The notes under the pieces were generated by a model. It made no database searches. It saw only the letters and a list, made by a program, of their open reading frames with translations, and was not told the origin of the DNA. From Epiperipatus broadwayi (taxonomy: Eukaryota > Onychophora > Udeonychophora > Euonychophora > Peripatidae), in NCBI GenBank assembly GCA_028023455.1, contig JAQFVV010012477.1, positions 4,880,751 through 4,944,750 of the forward strand: 64,000 bases of DNA. The letters are read 5' to 3'. The position numbers were made by a program, and so were the translations under genes. How positions within the stretch are numbered: the first letter of the stretch is position 1; each line of letters begins with the position of its first letter. This document shows positions 37,275 to 48,869 of this stretch, one piece after another.

Positions 37275-37680
37275 TAAAAGTTATCAAAACTATTAACATG
37301 GACAAAGAAACTCAGGTGATGAGATCTCTATTACTCATTAAATGGCATTTAAAATGTATGTTTGGGCTAAGGATAATTTCTAGTATAATAAATGGTTAGT
37401 AATAATTATTAATATATTTACATAAATGGTTTGTGTCAATGCTGTGAATGTAGATATTTTGTCTTTATAATCAAACTATACAAATTTGTTATCTATATAA
37501 TACTAAACAAATAATGAAGATATGTGTAAGATATTGTGATATGGGTCAACTGATGAGTGCTAATTCATCACAAAATGTGCATTTTGGGATCATTTTTTTA
37601 TGTCATTAATCATATGTTTCAGGAATGTGTGATGAAATAAAAGTTTGAAATACATCTGAAAATATTAAACACTGACTAAC
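37275..37680 (+). repeat. Hammerhead-bearing repeat, family A copy 2
   Basis: Shares with the copies at 47610-47930 and 57060-57545 the order GGGCTAAGGATAATTTCTAG, AGTAATAATTATTA, then the hammerhead block and a downstream ATCATTTTTT stretch. It is more diverged than the copies at 1.9 and 50.5 kb. No coding capacity. Confidence 0.65.
37545..37588 (+). ncRNA. Hammerhead motif, copy A2 (G12 substituted)
   Basis: GTCAA, CTGATGA (37550-37556), a stem II starting GTGCT and ending CATCAC with one weak pair, then AAAA where GAAA is expected, an ATG/CAT stem III with a TG loop, and a returning TTGG. The missing G12 should abolish or strongly reduce cleavage. Confidence 0.55.
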
Positions 37681-37845
37681 ACTATGCAAGGTAATGATAA
37701 ATAAAATAGTAAATTGTATAACATTAAATTACTGACTCAAAATAAAATTTTACTAAAATATCCTCATAACCATGATTTCATCTATTAATAAATAGTTCTT
37801 TCTCAAGGAAGATTCAGTTAGATACAAACAATATATATATATAAG

Positions 37846-37925
37846 CCATGCTTTGCAAGTTCATGCATGTAAGATTTTAATTAGATATCCAATTAAAATT
37901 TTACATGGATGAACCTGCAAAATAT
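37846..37925. repeat. Imperfect 30-bp-arm hairpin
   Basis: TGCAAGTTCATGCATGTAA and AATTAAAATTTTACATG with their mirrored partners fold into one long stem around GATATC. It has no coding content and no match to other repeats here. A miniature foldback element is one explanation. Confidence 0.6.
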
Positions 37926-39059
37926 GTCTTCTATTTTTGTAACCTGTGAAAACATACAAACACATGCTTATATATATATATATATAAGAAAAATAACTTT
38001 CATATAGTTCAGTTCAAAAACAACCACTTAATATCAACAAATGTCTTCATGTGATTTTTCCAAATTTTTATAATGTTAGGTTAGATAAAAAATTGGTTTT
38101 CTTTTCTACATGTGATTTTATTTTAAAGTTTAAACAATTTATGTTAAAATTTAGTAGTCAAATTATGTTTAGATTATCTATTTTAATTCATAAATTTAAA
38201 ATATTTGGGAAAACTCTTTACCAGATTTTCATGAACAGCTCAGATCCTATGCAGATGCTGCTGATTGTTCATTATTATGGTGCTGTAATCACAATATTTG
38301 TTTTGTGTCATTTTAATCCTATCTGCAGTCTTATATTATCATGTGCAGTTTTATTTTATTGTAGTTACAATTTTAAAATTATTAATGATAAAAAATCTAA
38401 AAATACCAGCTTTATAAGAATCCTGTAAGTAATGACAATAGCCAATTTGCATGATAATGCCATGAAAATGATAATATCAATGCCAATAGAAGTGAGAATT
38501 TCTGATTGGTGGATATTTTAACCAAAAATAAAATATCAGAAAAATCATTGAACAAAAAGACAAATTGTAATTTTTAGTAATTTGTAAGATTTATTTTAAA
38601 TTAAAAACTTACACTACTATTATTCATTAACATAAATATAGAATCTGTTATATTAATAACATTAAATTAATTGAAATGATATTAAAGTATCAATAATTGA
38701 TGCATTATTTTATCAATCAAACTATATAATATATCTGTAATCAAGGCAGTCATATAAAACTCATTATTCAAATAAATCTTATGTAATAAATCAAAAAACA
38801 AAATTTATAAACATGTTTTTTGCTTGCTGTATCATATAAAAATACCAATATCTCTGCGAGATATATTCATTAAATGGTAGGGGGGAGCAACTCTCATAAG
38901 CTAACTAGAGAGGCATTGATTGTTAACTCAAATATAGTAATATTTTATTTTATATTAAAAATTTGTTTAATCAGATGACTTGATATTGAAATGACTAGAG
39001 TTAACATAATGATATGCTAAAAATCAGAAATAAGAAAGAAACATTTAAAACTGATTTTA
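37926..39059. other. AT-rich DNA, one unrecognised 125-residue frame
   Basis: A plus-strand frame at 38051-38428 codes for a hydrophobic, Phe/Ile-rich 125-residue peptide with possible membrane-like segments. It has no recognisable domain, and its composition follows the AT-rich background. I do not call it a gene. Confidence 0.4.
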
Positions 39060-39063
39060 TTAA

Positions 39064-39792
39064 CTTTTATGGTGTAAAAACTCCAATTGGTCAAGTGAGT
39101 TAAAATTCAAAACTTTTGACTGGACAATTACAAAATCAGCAGTAAATATATATTCATCTTTTAATATTATATTCATTTTAGTTTCATTTGTGAAAAGAAA
39201 ATTAATAATTTGTCAGAATATGAACGTGAATGAAAGTTTTTTCAAAAATAAATTTCTATTTATAATTATAAAAATATTTTACAGTGAAGAACCTAAAAAG
39301 AACATTCATAACCTACTAGAAAATGTTGTGTACATCATTGATTTTCTTTTCCAATTTACATTAATGTAAAAGTAAATAATTTTTACTAAAATCTTAACTA
39401 TTTTTTTAAAATAATTTTGTTTTCAGCATATTTTACCAAAATAATTTATAATATATAAAAAATACTAAAAAATACTCTAAAACATTAATTTTCATTTTCA
39501 AAATCAAACAAAGAACTTGGAACAGTCAAAATTGTTGACAAGTGCTCCATTTGTTCAATATGAGCAACAACCAATCAGCATCTAGAAAAGTCCACCTTCT
39601 CCCATTTGTTAAAACTTTAAATTTAAATATTATTGATTTTTTACTTGTAAAATAATTCTAGAGAGGGCTGCATCTTATGGTACATTTTAAGCTTTAAAAT
39701 AAGTGTAAATTCATTGTGATAACATGAAAACTTCTGGCTTTAGAGTGAGTTAAAGCTGTGTTCATTGAGGGATGAACACAAGAGTCAAAGAG
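39064..39792. mobile_element. piggyBac-like MITE, copy 2 (729 bp)
   Basis: Flanked by TTAA at 39060-39063 and 39793-39796. Read in reverse, its end CTCTTTGACTC and the internal GAATTATTTTACAAGTAAAA match the copy at 13140-13886, and its other end shares ATTGGT followed by a GAG-rich block. It also matches 24705-25180. It has no coding capacity. TTAA targeting and end similarity support a piggyBac-mobilised family. Confidence 0.75.
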
Positions 39793-39796
39793 TTAA

Positions 39797-40630
39797 TTAA
39801 ACTATATATAGATGTGTTGAAGTGGACCATGATATAAAGTTTATTGATCTAAGAGATTGCAAAAGTTACTTGGATAGTTATAATGTTAGTAGTTAATAAA
39901 AGCATTTATATTTAACCAATATGTTTATGATATTGATGTAGAATTTGGGACTTCACTTTTTATAACTAATTGCTAGAAATTCTAAAAGATTCCTAGGATA
40001 TGGGATAAAAGATTATGTTGTGGTAAAATGTTTGCCTACATACAAATAATCCTATTCGTTCTCCAAAGCTTATAAAATTAACAAAAATAATTCACTACAG
40101 ACTCTAGTTTAACTTTGTGTGTGTATTTAATTAATTTACATGTATATATGACATGATTAATAAATAATATTAGTTAATGTGCCTGCCTTGATCACAACAT
40201 GAGGCATAAATATGAGTGAAACTTTATAGATGATAATTTTTACTCATTAGACATCAAATTATTAGTCATTAAGCAAGAAAAAAAGATGCAAAATCCTAAT
40301 CAACTAGGATATGACTTGCCTAAGAAGAAACTTTCTTGCCACAGAACATTTTTTTTAATCATTCACCTAGAATTAAATATATGAAAACCATTTGCATTTT
40401 TCTATTTTTTAAAAAAAAAACAATGAAGAAGATGACTTTATTTGTCAGCTTCTCAAATGCTCTGTGACAAGAAAGTTTTAATGGTTTATATACTTGCAAT
40501 TTTGTCTAACTAAAAATATCTAGATATACATTTACTAGATATTTTGAAGAAAAATTGTTAGGAATTTAAAAAAAAATTCAAGCTTTATTCACCCTAGATT
40601 TGAATCCAAAATCATATATATTAGTGGAAT
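39797..40630. other. AT-rich DNA, no gene seen
   Basis: Nothing recognised. The word GACAAGAAAGTTT near 40470 mirrors AAACTTTCTTGCC near 40330, a weak inverted repeat. Confidence 0.45.
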
Positions 40631-40633
40631 AGG

Positions 40634-40664
40634 CGGTGGTGGTGGTGGTGGTTGTTGTTGTTAT

Positions 40665-40702
<38 letters not shown>

Positions 40703-40703
40703 T

Positions 40704-40759
<56 letters not shown>

Positions 40760-40790
40760 TTACTACTACTACTATCATTATTAGTAGGTG
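40634..40790. repeat. (GGT)n-(TTG)n-(ACT)n compound microsatellite
   Basis: Triplets change from GGT to TTG/TTA and then a long ACT run with a few ATT interruptions. Poly-valine and poly-serine frames across it are artefacts. The tract abuts the point where homology to the neighbouring LINE ends. Confidence 0.95.
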
Positions 40791-40796
40791 TATTTA

Positions 40797-42660
40797 TTAA
40801 GTATTTTTTCCAGAGTAGGTAGTTGTTTTTTTGGGATGTAAGAAAAAAAGTAAGGTCATGCATACATGGTATATATAGTCCAGTGTGTGGAATTTGAATT
40901 TCTTGTAATTTTGTTGTATTTTGTTTGAGAAAGTTAATGTAGAACTTAAATAATATAGAACTGAGTGGAGATCTTTAAGGTATGGATTGATGGGGAGATA
41001 ATGAATATGATGTTCTACCATTAATTGTAATATGGTTTTCATGACTAATGAGTAGATTGGTTAGTGGGTATAAGAGAGAGCAAGGTATTTTGGTGTCTTC
41101 AAGTGTCTGAATTATAATTTCAATAGGAACTAAGTCAAAAGCAGCCTCAATGTCAACTTCAACAGCCATTAGAACATACTTCTTCTGCTCTCTAATTGAA
41201 TTTACAATGCTTTTGAAAATGAGGGCAGCCTGGCCTGTTGAGGAGTTGTTTTTTGCATATTGCATTGATGATAATAAAGGGAGGAGATATGGTTTGATTT
41301 TATCTTTTAAAACTTTTTCCAGGATTTTAATACCAGGGGGCCCATGAAGATTTGTAACAGATTAAATAGATTGGATATTGAAGCTTGGTTTTTGTTGAAT
41401 GAAATTAAGGAGATTTGATATAGATTTTTTATGTTAAACAGCCTTTATGATAGATAATTTGCTAAATAACATAGATATGTGGTGTTAAACTGACTGAGAT
41501 TTTGAAGATACAAATTTAGGGATTCCATGTTGCCCTGGATGACAAGAGTTCGATATTGTGGTTAGCTTCAGTAAGAAATCAGTGGCATTTAATGGTTTAT
41601 CTAACTCTGGTTGGCCAACTAGATCTTCAGGCAGTGTCAAGTCACAATGTGACTGTGACCTTTGCTTGAAGTATTTGTATATTGATTCTATCATATTATG
41701 TCCAGCTTTGGTAACAACCTTGGTTTCAAATGCTTGTGGAATTCTGACAGTGGAAGAATATCCCAGAGCCTATCTAATGTATCCTCATGTCCATGTGTGT
41801 TGTTTTGTTAGACTTTTTTTTTCTTTTTTGTGGCAAGGTATTATTTTAGTGTGTTTTAGGTGTCACTATGTATTGTGTCTTTTTATATGTGCATAAGTAT
41901 CTGAAGCAGATTTACACATAATGATTCTTTTATGTAACTCATCAGCCAAAGTTAGGAGTTTTGAAGGTGATGGTGGTAATATGATTTATATTAAATGACA
42001 GAATGTTGATAAAGGAAGTGTACTGTTGAACAGGATTAAATTGCATAGTGCTGAGTTTAAATAACATAATGTATGTTGTTTTAGAGTACAAAAATTTAGA
42101 AGGGTGTGCAGGAAGAATTATTCTTACTCTTATATGAAGTTGGATTGTTGATGTTTGCAGTGCAATTAAATGGAGTTTGAGCATTTGATTAAAGTGATCA
42201 GAAAAGGGTGAGGGAATGTGTTAACTTAGTTAAGTGATGAAACATGGGTAAATAAAAACACAGGTCAATAGGTGGAGGTGTGATGACTGATGTAGAAAGA
42301 GATGGAGTTGCATGGTAAGAAACCTTCAACACTCATTAGGGGTATTGCAAGCTGATGCAGCCATTTTGAAACAAAAGTGTGATAACTCATGTTAAAATCT
42401 CTGATTAAAACAACTAAGTAAGAGGTTGATGATAATAGTAAGTTGATGGTAAGCAGTAATCTTGAGATGATAACTGATCCAAGAGGTATGTAAACAAAAA
42501 TTATGCTGAGTGCAATAGTACAGTGTTGAAAAGTGACTATAAGTAGGTTTGAGTCAATATATATAATTTTAAAGGATGAAAATTGGCAGCTTCTTGTGAT
42601 GACCAGATCAATACCTTCTGAAGGCAATGATGAATCTCATGAATAGGTGAAAAAGCCATG
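40797..42660 (-). pseudogene. LINE ORF2 remnant: endonuclease and reverse transcriptase
   Basis: On the minus strand, 42627-42265 carries an endonuclease-like segment with GIDLVITRS and VVLIRDFNMSYHT (GDFN degraded to RDFN). RT pieces follow: NSCHPGQHGIPK (41694-41485), STGQAAL and VEVDIEAAFDLVP, the catalytic box A (41265-40975), and a worn box C near 40870 where ADD reads MHD. Homology stops at the triplet microsatellite at 40790, so the C-terminal third is missing. Frames are interrupted throughout. Together with the CCHC-type ORF1 upstream this suggests an I/Jockey-group LINE, but the clade is uncertain. Confidence 0.65.
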
Positions 42661-43379
42661 GGTTCTTTAATCTGCAGTGGGGTCAATCTGAAAACCATTA
42701 TATATTTTTGTTTCCTGCAGACCCAGGATGTGTGGCTGCATAAATTGCATCCATTTACTTAGCTGGAGGTTTTTTTGGATTGAGTTTAGATTTTGAGTAC
42801 TGAAAACTCCTATCTTTATTTTCATGTAGAAAGTAAATGAATAGAAAAAATTGTTAAAGTATATGTTTTGAAAATCAGCTGTTTTATATTGACTAGATTG
42901 GGATTTCCATTGGTTGCCTTGTTTATAAGGTTTAGAAAAAGGATTATATGAACATAAATGGCCAGCTATAACTCAAAGTTAAAATTTTCAGGATTGGCAT
43001 CTAGGGCATCAAAATGTTTAAGAGATGGTTTGATTGCATTACTTTTTTAAGCAGGGAAGGTTTGATATCTGTTGGTATACTAGTCTATATGTTTTTATTT
43101 TTTATTTTTAAGGTTTGTTTTTGATTCATTGCTTGAGTTTGGGGTTTTGGTAAGTGAAAGATAAAGATTTTGGGGCTCAGTTAGAGCTTCCTGTGTTTGT
43201 TGAATGTCTGTTAAGTGGGGACTACATGATTCTAGGTCATAAATGTTTTTATTAGTGGAGCATGTTAGGTTAATTTTGGTATCAAGTGTTTTTATTTTTT
43301 TTTATTACCTATTTTCTTTTCATGATCACCCAGGTTTTCTTTTGGAAATGTAATCTGAGATACAGCTTTCAACTATTGG

Positions 43380-46060
43380 TAATGGTAGTGTCAGTGTATC
43401 CATGACATCTATGCCGGTTTTTTTATTACAAGTAAAGATTGGCTAGCATTGTCATTGTGAATAATTGACTGGTACCTTAGCTATATAAGATGAATGTAAT
43501 TGCTTACAACATTTGGCTGATGGGGTGAGAGTTTGAATATTATCAGCTTAAGCAGTTTTGCTGCTGATGTTAATAGGTGTGCTGGAGGTTTGATTTGTTT
43601 GCTCATTGGAGAGGTCAATTCATAAAACATCTTCATTTGAGGAAGAGATTGTGGGTGTATTAGATGTTTTGTCACTATTCTCTTGGTTTTGATTATGAAT
43701 GCATCTAGATGTATAACCCACCTAATTACATTATAAGCATCAAGTGATTGTGCAGTTGATTGTTAGATGACTATGCTGGAGACAGAGAAATATTGTGGCT
43801 TTAACCCTCTTATGACAAAATGTTGCTTCATGGTCTGTAATCTGAGTAGGTATAATGTTTGAATCAATGTTTTTGTTTAGCTTGACTTTAAACTCATAGC
43901 TATTGCTGTATATTGTATCTGGTGTGTCCTTTAGGTAAACTGGTTGCAATGAGACAATCTTCTCAAATGGCTCCATTAATTTTTGAAAATCCTGTGTGAA
44001 GTAGCCTAGGTATGTATTTTTCAATATGCCAGTTATGTATCTCTGTTTCTTTTCATCTACAGCAATTAGAGCAGTATGACCCAGTGTTTTAAACCTTTAT
44101 TTTAAATCTATTTTCTTGGTTTTGATTATGGAATTCTATGATCATATATATCTTTGAATGGGATGATCAGATAAGCATAGAACACTGTCCATAGATTGTG
44201 CTGAGTGAGTGTTTCACATAGTAAAGTTCTTGGGAATTTATGCAAAGAACAATGAATATCTGTTGCTGATAAACTATTGAACAATCTGTGAAAATATGGC
44301 ATAAAGTGTTAAAGAAGTCCATTAGGAATGGTGTTGTGGAACTTCTCAGAAATGCTCTCTACCATGTTAGCATTCCATATTACAGAAGGGGGGGAATTGT
44401 GTTTCTTCACCATTTTAATTTTGTAAATCTAAATTTTCAATATCGCTGGTTGTAGATTTTCTGAATCTTGGGGGAAGAGAGATTAAAATTCATGCTAGTA
44501 ATTAGTGTTGAGTTTTTTTTGCAATATCAGCAAATTTTTTATTGTTAATTAAACTAACATTGTTTTTTTAGGTTAGTTTTTTTCCTCACGTTAGTAAATA
44601 CTGAAAGCGTGACAGCCATTTAAGTTATCTTTAACCAATACTGTGAACTAAGTGTTTTTCTCCCCACAGACGCACAAATGAATATTTGCAAACTTTTATA
44701 ATATATATAAATTTTGTAGGTGTTTTTTTTTATAATTTTATTAATTACATTTCCTGATGGAGTTGCAAGTAATAATATTAAAAATAGCAGCATACATGCA
44801 GCCATATATCTAGCCAGGAGAAACTCTCCTATTATTATTATTATTTATCTTAGAAAGTTACAAGGGTTTTACATAGCTTGGATTGCTGTGTTTACATGGG
44901 CAATTCATAATTGTAGGCTTACATATATAAAAATTGCTTCATTCCTTTACACATAAATTTCTCCATGTTGTGGTTGCTGTGGATTAGTAACAAGGGTTTT
45001 ACATAGCTTGGATTGTTGTGGTTACATAGGCAATTCATAGTTGTGGATTTATGTTGCGGATTATTAACAAGAGTTTTACATAGCTTGGATTGTTGTGGTT
45101 ACATAGGCAATTCATAGATGTAGATTTATTTATGTAAAAGTTGATTTATTGATTTACACAAGATTATGGAAATTTTTACATATGTGGATGAGTTACAAAG
45201 GCTTTACATAGCTTGGATTGCTTTGGCTACATAAGAAACCCTTAGATGTAGATTTACATATGTAAATAAAAATTGATTTATTGACTTACCCAAGACTGGA
45301 GAAATTATTACAAGCAATTGATTAGTTACAAAATGTTTACACAGCTTGGATTGCAGTGGTTACAGTGTCAATCTATAGTTGTAGGTTTACATATGTAAAA
45401 GTTGATTTATTGTTTTAGACAAGATTACATGAATTTTACATGCTCTTGATTACTGTATGCAAATCAGGTTTAGTTTTATATGTGGTTGGGTTTCCTGGGT
45501 AACATATGTGAGAGACTAGGGATTTTTATAGGAATATGGCTGATATCAAATCAATGTGTTATTTTTTTGACTCTTTAAGGTATAGATTTTCTTTGGGTGA
45601 TCAGGTTTCTTTTGGTTTTATTGAGGATGTAAGTTGGGGATATATTGGTATGGGCAGGAGGGGTGATGGGATTGTTTTTATAATTGGTGAAGAGGTTTTG
45701 TAAACAATGCTATGCCTCTTTTCTGGTGCATTTGAATAAATGAGGATATCAGAAGGGAGTAATGATACAGCTATGTTAGAATTGGTTAAAATTGTTGACT
45801 TGGATAGGTTGGTCAGACTCTGGATCTAGCTGTGTTAGAGATGGTGACTGTGTAAAGCTTTTGATGAGATTTAAGTATGAGATCCATGGGTAGAAGGTCC
45901 AGATTTTCAGAGGAGGGTGGTAGTATAGCTGTGTTAGAATTGCTTGCAATGGATGAATTGGAGTTTGTGGTAGGATGATCAAATTCTAGGTCTGACTGTA
46001 TTAGAGATGAAGCTGATGTGATTCTAGTGTGAGATTCATAGATAGAGGCTTCAGACATAG
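43380..46060 (-). pseudogene. Probable LINE ORF1 remnant with degraded zinc knuckle
   Basis: The stretch 44024-43740 on the minus strand reads like the end of a Gag-type ORF1: a basic-hydrophobic region, then ATFCHKRVKATIFLCLQHSHL and TINC, which fits a CCHC zinc knuckle with one Cys lost. A Ser/Asn-rich frame at 46058-45813 (SASSLIQSDLEF, NSNTAILPP) may be the N-terminal part. A minisatellite at 44858-45460 lies between them. Assignment rests on position directly upstream of the endonuclease/RT remnant and on the knuckle-like pattern. Confidence 0.45.
44858..45460. repeat. Minisatellite, five units of ~130 bp (one of 76)
   Basis: Units begin near 44858, 44988, 45064, 45193 and 45326 with a TTACAAGGGTTTTACATAGC-like start followed by TTGGATTG, a GGTTACAT block and CAATTCATAG. 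Spacings are about 130, 76, 129 and 133. Middle units are most alike, as expected from unequal exchange. Confidence 0.85.
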
Positions 46061-46069
46061 GGAGACATG

Positions 46070-47600
46070 GTGAAAGCTAAGTAGGTAGTTAGGCTTGGCA
46101 TCGGAAATGTCTTATATTATTTGAAATTATCATTAGTAACTTGATTTTAATTGAAAATTTTGAATCAAAAATGTAAAACAAAATTATTAATTAGTTATCA
46201 ACTCATTGGAAATTGGAAAAAAAAAATCAGGGTAAGGTTTTTACCTTGCCAAGCCAAGGTTTAGAGGACTTTTGGAGCATGAAAAACTAGAACTTATTAA
46301 CATGGTTGTAGACTAATGGACTGCTTCTGCTGAACTACTATCACTACTACTTCTTCTTAATATTATTATGCATAAGATTCTTACACCTTTACACCACTCA
46401 TGCATGCAAACACTCATACACACGGACACACACTTATATATTATAGGACTGGTTTATAAAGTAATGGTTAATGAATCAACTTATTTCCACTATTTGCGGT
46501 TTTAATCCGGATGAAAGGCGCAAAAAAAAAAAAAAAATCAGGCAATTGAGATTTTTCAGGCAAGTTGAATAACTAATTAAGAAAGATTTCCAAGTATTGA
46601 TTAGTAAATAAATAATTATTTGTTTTTAGAGAGAAGATAACATAAAAATCTCAAGAATTCTGACGAATTGGCAATTGACTAGTGCGGAGTGTATATCTTC
46701 TAAAAAGAAAAATATAAATGAAGCCTTTGTTTTATATATATTTGCTTATTTAAGATTTTTTTCTACATACATATAAATAATTTAAAAATAAAGAAAACAA
46801 CTTTCGGCATTTTGAAAATTCAGTATTTATAAATAAATACGTTTCCTCCCCACCATTAAAGTTCTTAAATATATTTTATATGCATATTTTTTAAAACAAA
46901 TTAAGATAACAATAGTTTAAAAGAAAAATATATTTCAATACCGAACATTTCTAAAATTATATTTTTATTAATATATAACACCTGTTGCTTTTAGCAGTTA
47001 TAACTTAGGAATGTATTCAGGTGGAAACTAATGTATAGATATTTTCTTGTGCATATATTAAACAGTTAAATCGCTTAAAAGATGAATTTATAGAATTTAG
47101 TTATTAAGAGAGTAAAAAAAAAATAACTTAAAAATCTTAATATAATGAATTTTATTAATAATGATAGAATAATGCTTGCAAAATAATTTGAAGAGATTTT
47201 GTATAAAATTGAAAAAAGAAAAATGTATTATTCAAGTTAAATATTATACAAATGAAATTGAAAAATTTAACTAGCTAACATCGATCTTAATATCAAAATT
47301 ATATTAAAAACTGAAGAAAAAAAAAAAGTAAATTAAAACATGTAATAACTAGAACAAAATAAAAAGTAACGGTAAAACACGGAATCAATTTATGTAGAAG
47401 TATGCCAATCCCTCATGAATAATTCACCCCTCTCTCGCTCCACATTACAGATGTATTTTTATTATATATTTAGTAAATAGATAACAATCTTAGTAATCTT
47501 GATAAACCTGGTAGAAATATATCGATCAATACAGAATAAATAATTTCATTGTCTGTAACTGTCTATCTGAAAAATAAAGAGAAAGGTGAATAACTCCGTG
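46070..47600. other. AT-rich DNA, no gene seen
   Basis: No recognisable gene. A short CACACACGGACACACAC tract occurs near 46410. Confidence 0.5.
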
Positions 47601-47609
47601 TGTGTAAAT

Positions 47610-47930
47610 TTAAAAAATCAGATATTTTAATCTTTAACTGAGGTTTAAAGTTTATATCTGTGCTAGAGATAATCTCTAGTTTCGAAAATGATTAGTAATA
47701 ATCATTAGTGTATTTATCTGAAATGGATGGCGTCAAAGTTATGGGTGGAGGGAGTTTGACAATAATAAATGAAAATGTATCAATTTACTCTAGATAAATA
47801 CTTTGCATATAATAAAGATAGATGTGAGAGATAGTGACCTGGGCCAAACGATGAGTGCTGGTTCGGCACGAAATGCATCTTGGGGACATTTGTCTTTAAT
47901 TATATCTTTATTTATATGAATTTGAAAAGA
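47610..47930 (+). repeat. Hammerhead-bearing repeat, family A copy 3
   Basis: Includes TTTAACTGAGGTTTAAAG, GATAATCTCTAGTTT and GATTAGTAATAATCATTAG, then the hammerhead block. It aligns in order with 57060-57545 and 37275-37680. No coding capacity. Confidence 0.7.
47843..47884 (+). ncRNA. Hammerhead motif, copy A3 (best stems, C3/U4 substituted)
   Basis: Stem I GCCAA with TTGG, core ACGATGA (CTGATGA expected, so C3 and U4 differ), a five-pair stem II GTGCT/GGCAC with loop GGTTC, GAA (47870-47872), zero-loop stem III ATG/CAT, and C47879 at the cleavage position. Stems II and III are textbook; the substituted C3 should impair catalysis. Confidence 0.65.
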
Positions 47931-47939
47931 ATGGGGAAG

Positions 47940-48865
47940 TGTGGAGGTGTTTATTATATCTATAAAACTATAGACTTGCTTCTTATTTGAAAAAAAAAAA
48001 AAAAGATTATAATGTGTTATGAAACGTTTTAGAACAAAATGGAATACATTAAACTAATATTAAAAACATACTAATATGACTGAATAATTTAATGTTCTAA
48101 AGATCATGTGATAACAACGTGCAAAAAAATATAATTAAATTTCAGATTCAAAAACTTTGATCTCTCAAATTCATGAATCTACTTTGCTCTAAATTCCTCA
48201 GAACTCATAAAGTATTAGTTTTATAAAATTTTTGTAATGATTTTTTGAGTTAAATTAAAAAAAAAAAAAACGATTTTAATAGCATTTAAAATTTCAAAAA
48301 TAGTAGTTATATTTATCATAACAATTTTTTATTTTAGCAACTGGTCTGTTGCTTATTTGTTAAGTAATGAAATTGCTTATTTCTTAAGACTAAGTTAAAA
48401 GTGTCCCTGAATAGCCCTGAAACCCTGTTTAATGAATTTATACATTTCCTCATTCTGGAAACATTACATATCATATCAAACACTTCTTCTTATCTACATA
48501 TTCTAAGCTATAATTGTTAAATCATTTTATTAACACTAGCATACTTTTTTTAAAAAAAATAAATATTGGCTTTTTTTTTAATTCAAATAAACTTTCTATA
48601 TCTTTTAGCGTCTTTCATTTTTATTTTTATACAACTTTTTACACTCCAAAAATAATTGTTCAATACTTTCTATTTTATTTCTATATACACCATTTCTGCA
48701 ATATAAAGTTTTATTTCATTTTGCTTTTTTTATGGTACCCAAGGTTCATGTTCTTGCCCCAAATAACAATTGCTTTCGTATACTGTTATCAAATATTATT
48801 AAATATATATTTTTACAGAATTTTTATATATAAAACAAGTCACATCTTGATTTATTTTATATCAA
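47940..48865. other. AT-rich DNA, no gene seen
   Basis: The 153-residue plus-strand frame at 48514-48975 is Phe/Tyr-rich and AT-driven, and its end overlaps a minus-strand RT remnant. It is not called as a gene. Confidence 0.5.
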
Positions 48866-48869
48866 TCAT

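Noticed and set aside
38051-38428. 125-residue hydrophobic frame as a small membrane protein
   Set aside because: No start-site, splice or family evidence; frames of this length and composition are expected by chance in such AT-rich DNA.
40578-40863. Poly-valine and poly-serine open frames
   Set aside because: Both are translations of the triplet microsatellite on the minus strand.
44858-45460. CRISPR-like array
   Set aside because: Units are adjacent and diverged without unique spacers, in a clearly animal genome; it is a minisatellite.
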